NCBI GenBank assembly: GCA_002315475.1
Contig: DCGI01000064.1
Coordinates: forward strand, 1 to 8,256
Direction: 5' to 3'
DNA: 8,256 bases
Origin: Christensenella sp. UBA1782
GTDB taxonomy: Bacteria; Bacillota; Clostridia; Christensenellales; DTU072
The position numbers and the translations under genes are program-made. Numbering within the stretch: position 1 is the stretch's first letter; each line of letters starts with the position of its first letter. Positions 1-6,267 of this stretch are shown here, in pieces. A model generated the notes under the pieces. That model did no database searches and was not told the DNA's origin. It saw only the letters and a program-made list of their open reading frames with translations.

Positions 1-1665
1 ATTTCCGATATTCCTTGGAACGGACCTACCGGAAGCGTAAACGTCGGCTTCGTTGACGGTCAATACGTCATCAACCCCGATATAGAACAAAGAGAAAAAA
101 GCCGCTTGAATCTCGCTCTTTCGGGAACAAAAGACGCTATCATGATGGTAGAAGCGGGTGCTTCCGAAATTACCGAAGAAGAAATGCTCGGCGCTATTTT
201 ATTCGGACACGAAGAAATTAAGAAAATCGTCGCTTGGATAGAATCCATCGTTGCCGAGGTCGGCAAGCCGAAGCAAGACATTGAACTTCGTCATCCCACC
301 GAAGAATTGGAAAATGCTGTTCGCGAGTATGCAAAAGACATTATTCCCGTTATTTACGACACGTTTAATCGTCAAGAAAGAGAAGAGAGAGAAGACGAAA
401 AGACCGCCGAAATCATGGCGCATTTTGCAGATATCTATCCCGATGAACTCAGCTACGTCGGCGACGTAGTATATGCGATGAAGAAAGAGTACGTCCGTAA
501 ACGTATCAGCGATCAAGGCGTTCGTCCCGACGGCAGAGGATTACACGATATTCGTCCGATTTGGTGTGAAGCCGGTATTCTCCCCAGAGTACATGGTTCA
601 GGTGTGTTTACCAGAGGACAAACGCAAGTTCTTACCACCCTTACGCTCGGAACCATTTCCGAAGTGCAAAAGTTAGAAGGACTTGACGAAGACGCATTCA
701 AGCGTTATATGCACCACTACAATATGCCTCCGTACTCTACCGGTGAAGCAAAACCGTTAAAGAGTCCCGGCAGAAGAGAAATCGGTCATGGCGCACTTGC
801 CGAAAGAGCTTTGGAACCCGTCCTTCCGAACGAAGAATGTTTCCCTTATGCCATCCGTACCGTAAGCGAAGTCATCAGCAGTAACGGTTCCACTTCCCAA
901 GCAAGCGTTTGCGGTTCTACTCTTGCTTTGATGGATGCGGGTGTTCCGATTAAGGCTCCCGTTGCCGGTATCGCCATGGGACTTATTAAGGACGTCGAAA
1001 ACAACAAAATCAGCATCATGAGCGATATTCAAGGTTTGGAAGACTTCTACGGAGATATGGACTTTAAGGTAGCCGGTACCTCCGAAGGTATTACCGCCAT
1101 TCAAATGGATATCAAAATCAAGGGTATCGACGAACAGATTTTGCGTACCGCTCTTGCACAAGCCAGAGAAGGCAGACTCTTCATTTTAGGCAAAATGCTC
1201 GAAGTTCTCCCCGAACCCAGAAAGAACCTTTCCAAGTATGCACCTAAGATTATCAGCTTTAACATCAATCCCGATAAGATTAGCGAAGTCATCGGAAAGA
1301 GCGGCAAAAACATCAATAAGATTATCGAAGCTACGGGCGTCAAGATTGACATCAACGATGACGGAACCGTCTTTATTGCGGGAACCGACGATGCCATGAG
1401 CCAAGAAGCAAAACGCTTAATCATGATGATTGTGAAAGATCCCGAAGTCGGTGACGAAATCGTCGGACCGGTTGTTAAAATCATGACCTTCGGTGCTTTT
1501 GTGGAAATTGCTCCCAACAAAAACGGTATGATTCATATCAGTAAGTTGGCAAAAGAGAAGGTAGAAAAAGTCGAAGACGTCGTTAAAGTCGGTGATACGG
1601 TGAAAGCCGTCGTCATCAAAATCAGCGACAAAGGTATCGACCTCCGCTTAGTTCAAAAACTGTAA
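1..1665 (+). CDS. pnp: Polynucleotide phosphorylase (PNPase), 5' end missing
   Basis: PNPase is a 3'-to-5' phosphorolytic exoribonuclease that degrades mRNA to nucleoside diphosphates and works as a trimer in the cytoplasm. The frame is open from base 1 to the TAA at 1663-1665 (554 visible residues against about 700-711 for the family), so about 140-150 N-terminal residues lie off the left edge. The TTG at 106 is internal and is not the start, because the upstream codons (SDIPWNGPTGSVNVG) match the first RNase PH domain. In order there follow the rest of that domain, a charged helical linker (about 240-510), the second RNase PH domain (about 520-1200), a KH domain with GKSG at 1294-1305, and an S1 domain at 1447-1662. 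The second RNase PH domain carries the catalytic metal site: Asp at 1042 and 1060 and Lys at 1066 (DFYGDMDFK), equivalent to E. coli D486/D492/K494. Everything visible looks intact. A strong terminator follows. Confidence 0.97.
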   Translation: MSDIPWNGPTGSVNVGFVDGQYVINPDIEQREKSRLNLALSGTKDAIMMVEAGASEITEEEMLGAILFGHEEIKKIVAWIESIVAEVGKPKQDIELRHPTEELENAVREYAKDIIPVIYDTFNRQEREEREDEKTAEIMAHFADIYPDELSYVGDVVYAMKKEYVRKRISDQGVRPDGRGLHDIRPIWCEAGILPRVHGSGVFTRGQTQVLTTLTLGTISEVQKLEGLDEDAFKRYMHHYNMPPYSTGEAKPLKSPGRREIGHGALAERALEPVLPNEECFPYAIRTVSEVISSNGSTSQASVCGSTLALMDAGVPIKAPVAGIAMGLIKDVENNKISIMSDIQGLEDFYGDMDFKVAGTSEGITAIQMDIKIKGIDEQILRTALAQAREGRLFILGKMLEVLPEPRKNLSKYAPKIISFNINPDKISEVIGKSGKNINKIIEATGVKIDINDDGTVFIAGTDDAMSQEAKRLIMMIVKDPEVGDEIVGPVVKIMTFGAFVEIAPNKNGMIHISKLAKEKVEKVEDVVKVGDTVKAVVIKISDKGIDLRLVQKL

Positions 1666-1687
1666 CAGCAGAATCACTCAACTAAAA

Positions 1688-1731
1688 CACCACCCGTTTG
1701 AAATTCGATTCAAACGGGTGGTGCTTTTTTT
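1688..1731 (+). terminator. Intrinsic terminator of pnp, possibly bidirectional
   Basis: A perfect 15-bp stem (1688-1702 with 1709-1723) closes a 6-nt loop and is followed by C and seven Ts (1725-1731). It starts 22 nt after the pnp stop. On the minus strand the stem is followed by four Us (complement of A1684-1687), and it extends by a G-U and three A-U pairs. It may therefore also stop, less efficiently, transcription coming from the minus-strand small ORF at 1730-1837, whose stop codon touches the T-run. Confidence 0.95.
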
Positions 1732-1837
1732 AACGAAATTTGATTTTGTTCATAAACTTTTGAAGTTTGTTTTTTTGAAGAAGAACAACGGTCGCTACCG
1801 ATCCGATTGCTATTCCCAAGGTTAATCCGGTTTTCAT
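1730..1837 (-). CDS. Small single-span membrane protein, 35 aa, unknown function
   Basis: This ORF runs from ATG (complement of 1835-1837) to TAA (complement of 1730-1732) and encodes 35 residues. A consensus GGAGGT (complement of 1844-1849) lies 6 nt upstream of the ATG, which is the main reason to call it real. Residues 3-20 are hydrophobic (TGLTLGIAIGSVATVVLL) with glycines at 4, 8 and 12, a GxxxGxxxG glycine-zipper-like spacing suited to helix packing. The last 15 residues carry five Lys and one Arg and no acidic residue, so a single transmembrane helix with a cytoplasmic basic tail is predicted. The ORF follows the GDPD gene on the same strand by 53 nt and ends against the pnp terminator. 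The Shine-Dalgarno is paired in a hairpin. I do not recognise a family. The layout loosely recalls YtxH-like small proteins or type I toxin peptides, but neither can be claimed. Confidence 0.62.
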   Translation of the reverse strand: MKTGLTLGIAIGSVATVVLLQKNKLQKFMNKIKFR

Positions 1838-1870
1838 AAAAATACCTCCGCTATTAGTATGCGGAGGTAT
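1838..1870 (-). promoter_or_regulatory. Hairpin that pairs the Shine-Dalgarno of the small ORF and looks like a terminator
   Basis: A perfect 10-bp inverted repeat, ATACCTCCGC (1842-1851) and GCGGAGGTAT (1861-1870), surrounds a 9-nt loop. In the minus-strand RNA the 3' arm contains GGAGGT, the ribosome binding site of the ATG at 1837, and is followed directly by four Us (five counting the last stem base). It can therefore act as an intrinsic terminator 21 nt after the GDPD stop codon, as a structure that hides the ribosome binding site, or both. I see no convincing minus-strand promoter between the GDPD stop and the hairpin. Confidence 0.75.
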
Positions 1871-1890
1871 ATATAAACTTTTTCATGGAA

Positions 1891-2619
1891 TTATTTGGCA
1901 GGGATATTATCTTCTAAAGAATAATTTTCGGTAGCAGGGGATACCGTTTCAAAGATAATATTATTTACGCCCGTACTTTTTGCCGCCAATACTTTTTCGT
2001 GCGTGTTAATTGTCCAAACGAGTAAAGTATAGTTATATTTATCGGCATATTTTTTGGCAAAAGCGGCATCGTTGATTTCGTAGGCAAGAAAATCGGGATT
2101 GATTTTGGTGCGATATAGAGAAAGAAGCGGCTGTAAAGAACGGGAACAGAGTACACCCAAATAGAATTCGGGAGCATGTCTATGAAACCAAGCCATAATC
2201 AGCGGACTGAAACTTTGTACGGCTATCCAACTTTCTTTTCCTTTGATAAGTTTGTAGACGGCTTGTTCCAGTTTGTTATCGAAGAACGTCGCAAACTTTA
2301 ATTCCAAAAGGATACCCGTTTGCCCGTTTACAAAGTCAAGCATTTCGGAAAAGAGGGGAATATGCTCTCCGTTTGGCAAAAGATAACGGTCGCTTTTGAT
2401 GTCATCCAAAGTAAGGTCGGCAATTTTGACGTTTTTACCGCAAATTCTTTTCAAATTATTATCGTGAAATACAACTACCTCACCCGTTTTCAAGAGGTGA
2501 ACGTCGGTTTCGATGTTATAGCCGTTTTCCAATGCCCGCTTAAAAGCACTCATGGAATTTTCGGGGCATTTTTCATCGTGCAAGCCTCTGTGTGCAATCA
2601 GTTTTTCAAATAAAAACAT
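1891..2619 (-). CDS. Glycerophosphodiester phosphodiesterase (GDPD), cytoplasmic UgpQ-like
   Basis: It is predicted to hydrolyse glycerophosphodiesters to glycerol 3-phosphate and an alcohol, salvaging deacylated phospholipid headgroups. The 242 residues match the compact cytoplasmic UgpQ type. There is no signal peptide, since the catalytic HRG begins at residue 10. The TIM-barrel signature is complete: H10-R11, PEN at 19-21, E37 and D39 (metal ligands in IETD), H52-D53 (the second catalytic His in FHDNN), and E106/K108 (LELK). A conserved VWTIN strand lies near the C-terminus. The ATG is preceded by AAGGAG (complement of 2628-2633) with 8 nt of spacing. The LUD-domain gene ends 21 bp upstream on the same strand, so the two are probably one transcript. 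The substrate headgroup cannot be read from the sequence, so I give no gene symbol. Confidence 0.92.
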   Translation of the reverse strand: MFLFEKLIAHRGLHDEKCPENSMSAFKRALENGYNIETDVHLLKTGEVVVFHDNNLKRICGKNVKIADLTLDDIKSDRYLLPNGEHIPLFSEMLDFVNGQTGILLELKFATFFDNKLEQAVYKLIKGKESWIAVQSFSPLIMAWFHRHAPEFYLGVLCSRSLQPLLSLYRTKINPDFLAYEINDAAFAKKYADKYNYTLLVWTINTHEKVLAAKSTGVNNIIFETVSPATENYSLEDNIPAK

Positions 2620-2640
2620 ACTCTAAACTCCTTCTTTTTA

Positions 2641-3246
2641 TTAGTATCCTAAGGATTGATTGACCAAAACGACGTACATTTCGGTGCCCGTCGTAGGATG
2701 ATGTAAAATTACCGTTGCTTTACAAATAGTATCGGAACTGTTGCAGTAGCTACATTTTCCGGTAACTCTGCAAGGGGTATTCTTTTGAAGACGAACGCAA
2801 TTCAGCGGAGAAGCAACGTTACGGACTCGGTCGATTCCGCTTTGCGTATCGGGGGAAATTTTATTGATACCGCATAAAAATATAACTTTTTTAGGGCCGT
2901 CCAAAATAGCCGAAACACGATTGCCTCTGCCGTCGATATTGATAATTTCGCCTTGTTCGGTCAAAGCGTTTGCCGAAGATATGTACCAATCGCAAAAGTA
3001 CATTTTTTTATACATTTCCAAAGGTTCTATATCGGTACGCAAAGCTCGATGATACAAGTCGTAGTTTTTTTCTTGCATTTTTTCCAACAATCCCGATTCT
3101 TGTACGGTCATGCTTCCGCCGAAACCTATGGAGCTTCCTTCGGGTACGATAGACAGAATATAAGAAATAGCTTCTTCCGTCGTTTCAAAAAATTGAAAGC
3201 GAAAACCGCGTTTTACAAAATTTTTTTCAATCGATTCTATGGTCAT
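2641..3246 (-). CDS. LUD-domain protein (LutC/DUF162 family, four-cysteine subtype)
   Basis: The 201-residue product matches stand-alone LUD-domain proteins, often labelled lactate utilization protein. Visible motifs are GFGGSMTVQESG at 41-52, the block from SSANAL to GRGNRV at about 90-111, GPKKVIFLCGINKI at 117-130, and a C-terminal cysteine cluster C159, C165, C168 and C175 (CX5CX2CX6C), suggestive of a bound metal or Fe-S cluster. No lutA- or lutB-like partner is in the window, so a role in lactate oxidation is not supported; the exact reaction is unknown. I chose the ATG at 3244-3246 because family similarity starts there (TIESIEKNF). An in-frame ATG at 3283-3285 would add 13 hydrophobic, unfamily-like residues with only a poorly spaced AGAAG upstream. 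A TATAAT lies just 6 nt upstream of the chosen ATG, leaving almost no leader. It is probably the first gene of a transcript with the GDPD gene. Confidence 0.88.
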   Translation of the reverse strand: MTIESIEKNFVKRGFRFQFFETTEEAISYILSIVPEGSSIGFGGSMTVQESGLLEKMQEKNYDLYHRALRTDIEPLEMYKKMYFCDWYISSANALTEQGEIINIDGRGNRVSAILDGPKKVIFLCGINKISPDTQSGIDRVRNVASPLNCVRLQKNTPCRVTGKCSYCNSSDTICKATVILHHPTTGTEMYVVLVNQSLGY

Positions 3247-3252
3247 GTACTC

Positions 3253-3281
3253 ATTATACACTATGCACGGAAAAAAATAAA
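3253..3281 (-). promoter_or_regulatory. Candidate promoter of the LUD-GDPD cluster
   Basis: On the minus strand a perfect TATAAT (complement of 3253-3258) has a weak TTTATT 17 nt upstream (complement of 3276-3281, three of six matches to TTGACA). The predicted start of transcription falls at or within a base or two of the LUD ATG at 3246. The -10 match is strong but the -35 is poor, and the region is AT-rich. Confidence 0.45.
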
Positions 3282-3300
3282 CCATATTCTTCTGTTTTTA

Positions 3301-3329
3301 TTGCATAATTTGAAAATATTATTTATAAT
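3301..3329 (+). promoter_or_regulatory. Candidate promoter of lepA-hemW
   Basis: TTGCAT (3301-3306) and a perfect TATAAT (3324-3329) are separated by 17 nt. This predicts transcription from about 3336 and a leader of roughly 17 nt carrying the lepA ribosome binding site. The -35 retains only the TTG core. It sits head to head with the candidate LUD promoter about 40 bp away. Confidence 0.55.
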
Positions 3330-3339
3330 AAAAGCAATT

Positions 3340-3343
3340 GGAG
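3340..3343 (+). promoter_or_regulatory. Ribosome binding site that fixes the lepA start
   Basis: GGAG lies 9 nt upstream of the ATG at 3353. The in-frame TTG at 3338 overlaps this GGAG and has no ribosome binding site of its own, so the ATG is the start. Confidence 0.8.
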
Positions 3344-3352
3344 AAAAATACT

Positions 3353-5158
3353 ATGAATGAAAGGCAAAAACACATCAGAAATTTTTGTATCGTTGCGCAT
3401 ATCGACCATGGGAAAAGTACGCTTGCCGACCGTATTATGGAAAAAACGGGACAGGTTAGCGAACGGGACATGAAAGAACAACTTCTTGATTCGATGGATA
3501 TCGAAAGAGAAAGAGGCATTACCATTAAACTTACGCCCGTACGTATGTTTTACAAATACAAGGGCGAAGAGTATATTTTTAATTTAATCGACACGCCCGG
3601 ACACGTTGACTTTACCTACGAAGTCAGTCGTTCTCTTGCCGCTTGCGAAGGTGCTATCTTGATAGTGGACGCAACGCAAGGGGTGGAAGCACAGACGTTG
3701 ACAAACGTTTATCTTGCCATAGATAACGATTTGGAAATACTACCCGTCATCAACAAAATCGATTTACCCAGTGCCGAGCCCGATAAAGTTATTGACGAAA
3801 TCGAAGACGTCATCGGTATCGAAGCACATTCCGCACCCCTCATCAGTGCCAAAGAGGGTATCCATATCGAACAGGTTCTCGACGGAATCATAGAACGTTT
3901 ACCCGCCCCCGAAGGGGATGAAAACGCACCGCTGAAAGCCCTTATTTTCGATTCTTTGTACGACAGTTATAAAGGTGCCATTTGCAACATTCGCGTGGTG
4001 GACGGAACGGTAAAAACCGGTGACAGAATTCGGTTTATGAGTAACGGAAAAGAATTCGACGTAACCGAAGTGGGTGTTTTTGCTCCGCAAATGCAACCCG
4101 TCGATTGTTTACGTGCCGGCGACGTCGGATACCTTTGCGCATCCATAAAGAACGTAAAAGATACATCGGTGGGCGATACGATAACCAACGTGGAAAATCC
4201 TACGCAGGCACCGCTCAAAGGATATAAAAAAGTACAACCGATGGTGTTTGCGGGCGTGTTTCCCGCCGACGGAAGTAAGTATAACGACGTCCGAGACGCC
4301 TTGGAAAAACTGAACTTAAACGATGCCTCTTTGGTTTTCGAACCCGAAAATTCGGTAGCACTCGGATTTGGGTTCCGTTGCGGCTTCTTAGGACTGTTAC
4401 ACATGGAAATCATAGAAGAACGATTGGAGAGAGAATTCGATTTGGATTTGATTACAACGGCACCGAGCGTTTCGTATATCGTGACCAAAACGGACGGAGA
4501 AACCATGATTGTCGATAATCCTTCCAAACTTCCGCAAGCAACCGAAGTGGAAAAGATAGAAGAACCCATCGTTCGTGCGCACGTTTACGTCCCGCCGGAG
4601 TATGTGGGTGCCGTCATGGAATTGTGTCAAAACAAACGCGGCGTGTTTATCGACATGAGTTATTTAGACAAAAGAAGAGTTCGTATCGAATACAGAATTC
4701 CGCTCAGCGAAATCGTTTACGACTTTTTCGACAATTTAAAATCAAAAACGAGAGGATACGCCAGTTTAGATTATGAATTAGACGGTTATAATGCCGATGA
4801 TTTGGTAAAACTCGATATATTGTTGAACGGCGACGTTTGCGACGCTTTAAGTATTATCGTGCATCGGGAACAAGCCTATGCAAGAGGGAGAGCCATTGCC
4901 GAAAAACTGAAAGACGTCATTCCTCGCCAATTATTCGAGATTCCCGTACAGGCGGCAATCGGCAACAAGGTTATTGCTCGGGAAACGGTCAAAGCTTTGC
5001 GAAAAGACGTTTTGGCAAAGTGTTACGGCGGTGATATTACCCGTAAAAAGAAATTATTAGAAAAGCAAAAGGAAGGTAAAAAACGTATGCGGCAAATAGG
5101 AAACGTTCAAATACCGAGCGAAGCCTTTATGAGCATACTGAAATTCGATAATCCATGA
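3353..5158 (+). CDS. lepA: Elongation factor 4 (LepA), ribosome-associated GTPase
   Basis: LepA/EF4 is a translational GTPase that binds the ribosome and affects back-translocation, initiation or subunit biogenesis; its main role is still debated. The 601 residues match the usual length of about 600. The G motifs are all present: DHGKST at 18-23, RGITIK at 54-59 (T57), DTPGH at 80-84, NKID at 134-137 and SAK at 165-167. Domains II and III and an EF-G-V-like domain follow (GFRCGFLGLLHMEI in the middle). The LepA-specific C-terminal domain ends with the typical YGGDITRKKKLLEKQKEGKK region and the IPSEAFM motif. It is the first gene of a two-gene unit and its TGA overlaps the hemW ATG. Nothing is missing or disrupted. 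Confidence 0.98.
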   Translation: MNERQKHIRNFCIVAHIDHGKSTLADRIMEKTGQVSERDMKEQLLDSMDIERERGITIKLTPVRMFYKYKGEEYIFNLIDTPGHVDFTYEVSRSLAACEGAILIVDATQGVEAQTLTNVYLAIDNDLEILPVINKIDLPSAEPDKVIDEIEDVIGIEAHSAPLISAKEGIHIEQVLDGIIERLPAPEGDENAPLKALIFDSLYDSYKGAICNIRVVDGTVKTGDRIRFMSNGKEFDVTEVGVFAPQMQPVDCLRAGDVGYLCASIKNVKDTSVGDTITNVENPTQAPLKGYKKVQPMVFAGVFPADGSKYNDVRDALEKLNLNDASLVFEPENSVALGFGFRCGFLGLLHMEIIEERLEREFDLDLITTAPSVSYIVTKTDGETMIVDNPSKLPQATEVEKIEEPIVRAHVYVPPEYVGAVMELCQNKRGVFIDMSYLDKRRVRIEYRIPLSEIVYDFFDNLKSKTRGYASLDYELDGYNADDLVKLDILLNGDVCDALSIIVHREQAYARGRAIAEKLKDVIPRQLFEIPVQAAIGNKVIARETVKALRKDVLAKCYGGDITRKKKLLEKQKEGKKRMRQIGNVQIPSEAFMSILKFDNP

Positions 5159-6267
5159 CGGAATGCGGTTTATATCTTCATATTCCATTTTGTGAACGGC
5201 GATGTACGTATTGCGATTTTTATTCCAACGTTTCCGACGACGAAACCCGTCAGGCATACGTCGATATGTTGTGTTCGGAGATAGAAGGTACGGCAAAGCG
5301 TTTTTCGGATGCCGAAATCGGAACCATATACGTGGGCGGCGGTACGCCGTCCTTGTTGACGATGGAACAGCTCGACCGTATTTTTTCGACGGTGTATAAG
5401 TGTTTTTCCGTTCACTCTAAGGAAACCACCATAGAAGTCAACCCGAATTCTTCGAAAAACATTGACTTGTATCCGCAACTCGGTATTGACAGAATCAGTT
5501 TCGGCGTGCAAAGTCTGCAAGAAAAAACTCTTAGACTATTGGGTAGGTTGCATACCGCACAAGAAGCAATCGAAGCTTTGGAACGGGCAACCCGCTATTT
5601 TCAAAACATCAGCGGCGATTTAATCATCGGCATTGAAAAAGACGACGATATTCGAGCAAGCGTGGAAGGTCTTGCTCCGTTCGTTACGCATATTTCGGGT
5701 TACATTTTGACGATTCCGCCCAAAACCGAAATCGCCCGTATGGTTAAAACGAAAGAGTTGATTCTCGCGACCGACGACGAAAGTGCCGACCAGTACGATT
5801 TACTGTACGAAGTATGCAAAGAATACGGTTTTTACCGCTACGAAACGAGCAATTTCGCAAAACTCGGTTACGAAGGCAAACATAACGGTTCGTATTGGAC
5901 GTTAAAACCCTATTTGGGACTGGGGGCGTCGGCGCATTCGTATTATAACGGAATACGGTTTTTTGACACTCCCGATTGTAAACAATATTTGAAAGGTATC
6001 CATACGGGAAACAAAAAAGAAAAGACAGAGCGTTCTTTTTCGAAAGATGCCGAAAAAACCGAAATGATTATGCTGGCGTTACGCACGACAAGAGGTTTGG
6101 TAATTTCGGAATACAACAAACGCTTTCATGCCGATTTTCTCCGAGAATATCGAAGAGGCATAGACGCCGTAAAAAAATATATAGCCGTCCGCAAAGACAG
6201 GCTATATATTCTTCCGCAATATTTTTCGGTACAAAACACAATTATTACCTCGATTCTGACCGATTAA
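5155..6267 (+). CDS. hemW: HemW, radical SAM heme chaperone (formerly HemN-like)
   Basis: HemW binds heme and a [4Fe-4S] cluster and is thought to deliver heme to target proteins; older annotation calls it oxygen-independent coproporphyrinogen III oxidase. The 370 residues are close to the usual 375-380. The radical SAM cluster motif is C13, C17 and C20 (CERRCTYC). GGGTP at 61-65 and EVNP at 94-97 belong to the SAM-binding barrel. HNGSYW at 243-248 fits the HNxxYW motif that marks HemW and is absent from true HemN, and the PYLGLGASAHSY stretch follows. The HemW C-terminal domain begins near MIMLALRTTRGL. The ATG overlaps the lepA stop (ATGA) and no Shine-Dalgarno is visible upstream, so translational coupling to lepA is likely. 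Its last 23 bp overlap the 3' end of clpB on the opposite strand, and codons about 341-352 contain the probable clpB terminator. Confidence 0.96.
   Translation: MTECGLYLHIPFCERRCTYCDFYSNVSDDETRQAYVDMLCSEIEGTAKRFSDAEIGTIYVGGGTPSLLTMEQLDRIFSTVYKCFSVHSKETTIEVNPNSSKNIDLYPQLGIDRISFGVQSLQEKTLRLLGRLHTAQEAIEALERATRYFQNISGDLIIGIEKDDDIRASVEGLAPFVTHISGYILTIPPKTEIARMVKTKELILATDDESADQYDLLYEVCKEYGFYRYETSNFAKLGYEGKHNGSYWTLKPYLGLGASAHSYYNGIRFFDTPDCKQYLKGIHTGNKKEKTERSFSKDAEKTEMIMLALRTTRGLVISEYNKRFHADFLREYRRGIDAVKKYIAVRKDRLYILPQYFSVQNTIITSILTD
6171..6210 (-). terminator. Probable intrinsic terminator of clpB, inside hemW
   Basis: Minus-strand RNA can form a perfect 11-bp stem (6176-6186 with 6200-6210). After a 1-nt bulge three more pairs (6187-6189 with 6196-6198) close a 6-nt loop. 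Seven Us end the structure (complement of A6171-6177, the last two As being in the stem). It begins about 35 nt after the clpB stop. The outer stem is A-U rich, so strength is moderate. There is no T-run after the hairpin on the plus strand, so it should not stop hemW transcription. Confidence 0.7.

Noticed and set aside
453..469. Inverted repeat CTACGTC-GGC-GACGTAG
   Set aside because: A 7-bp stem inside pnp codons (YVGDVV) with no T-run; best explained by codon choice.
757..1520. Two overlapping minus-strand open frames (134 and 139 codons) opposite pnp
   Set aside because: Both lie opposite conserved PNPase catalytic and KH regions, overlap each other in different frames and show no known protein features.
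1754..1777. Second plus-strand terminator, AAACTT-TTG-AAGTTT followed by a T-run
   Set aside because: The six-pair stem has one G-C pair and is explained as codons of the small minus-strand ORF; at most a weak backup to the strong pnp terminator.
3296..3333. TTTTATT ... AATAAAA inverted repeat as an operator upstream of lepA
   Set aside because: It is low-complexity AT sequence in which such matches arise by chance, and it overlaps the proposed promoter elements.
2953..3360. 135-codon plus-strand open frame running through the LUD gene start and into lepA
   Set aside because: It is antisense to conserved LUD sequence and overlaps the lepA start; its low-complexity F/I/K-rich C-terminus comes from the AT-rich promoter gap.
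3967..4569. 200-codon minus-strand open frame opposite lepA
   Set aside because: It is wholly nested in a fully motif-supported lepA, has no recognisable domain or ribosome binding site, and is rich in serine and threonine in the way antisense frames of this codon usage are.
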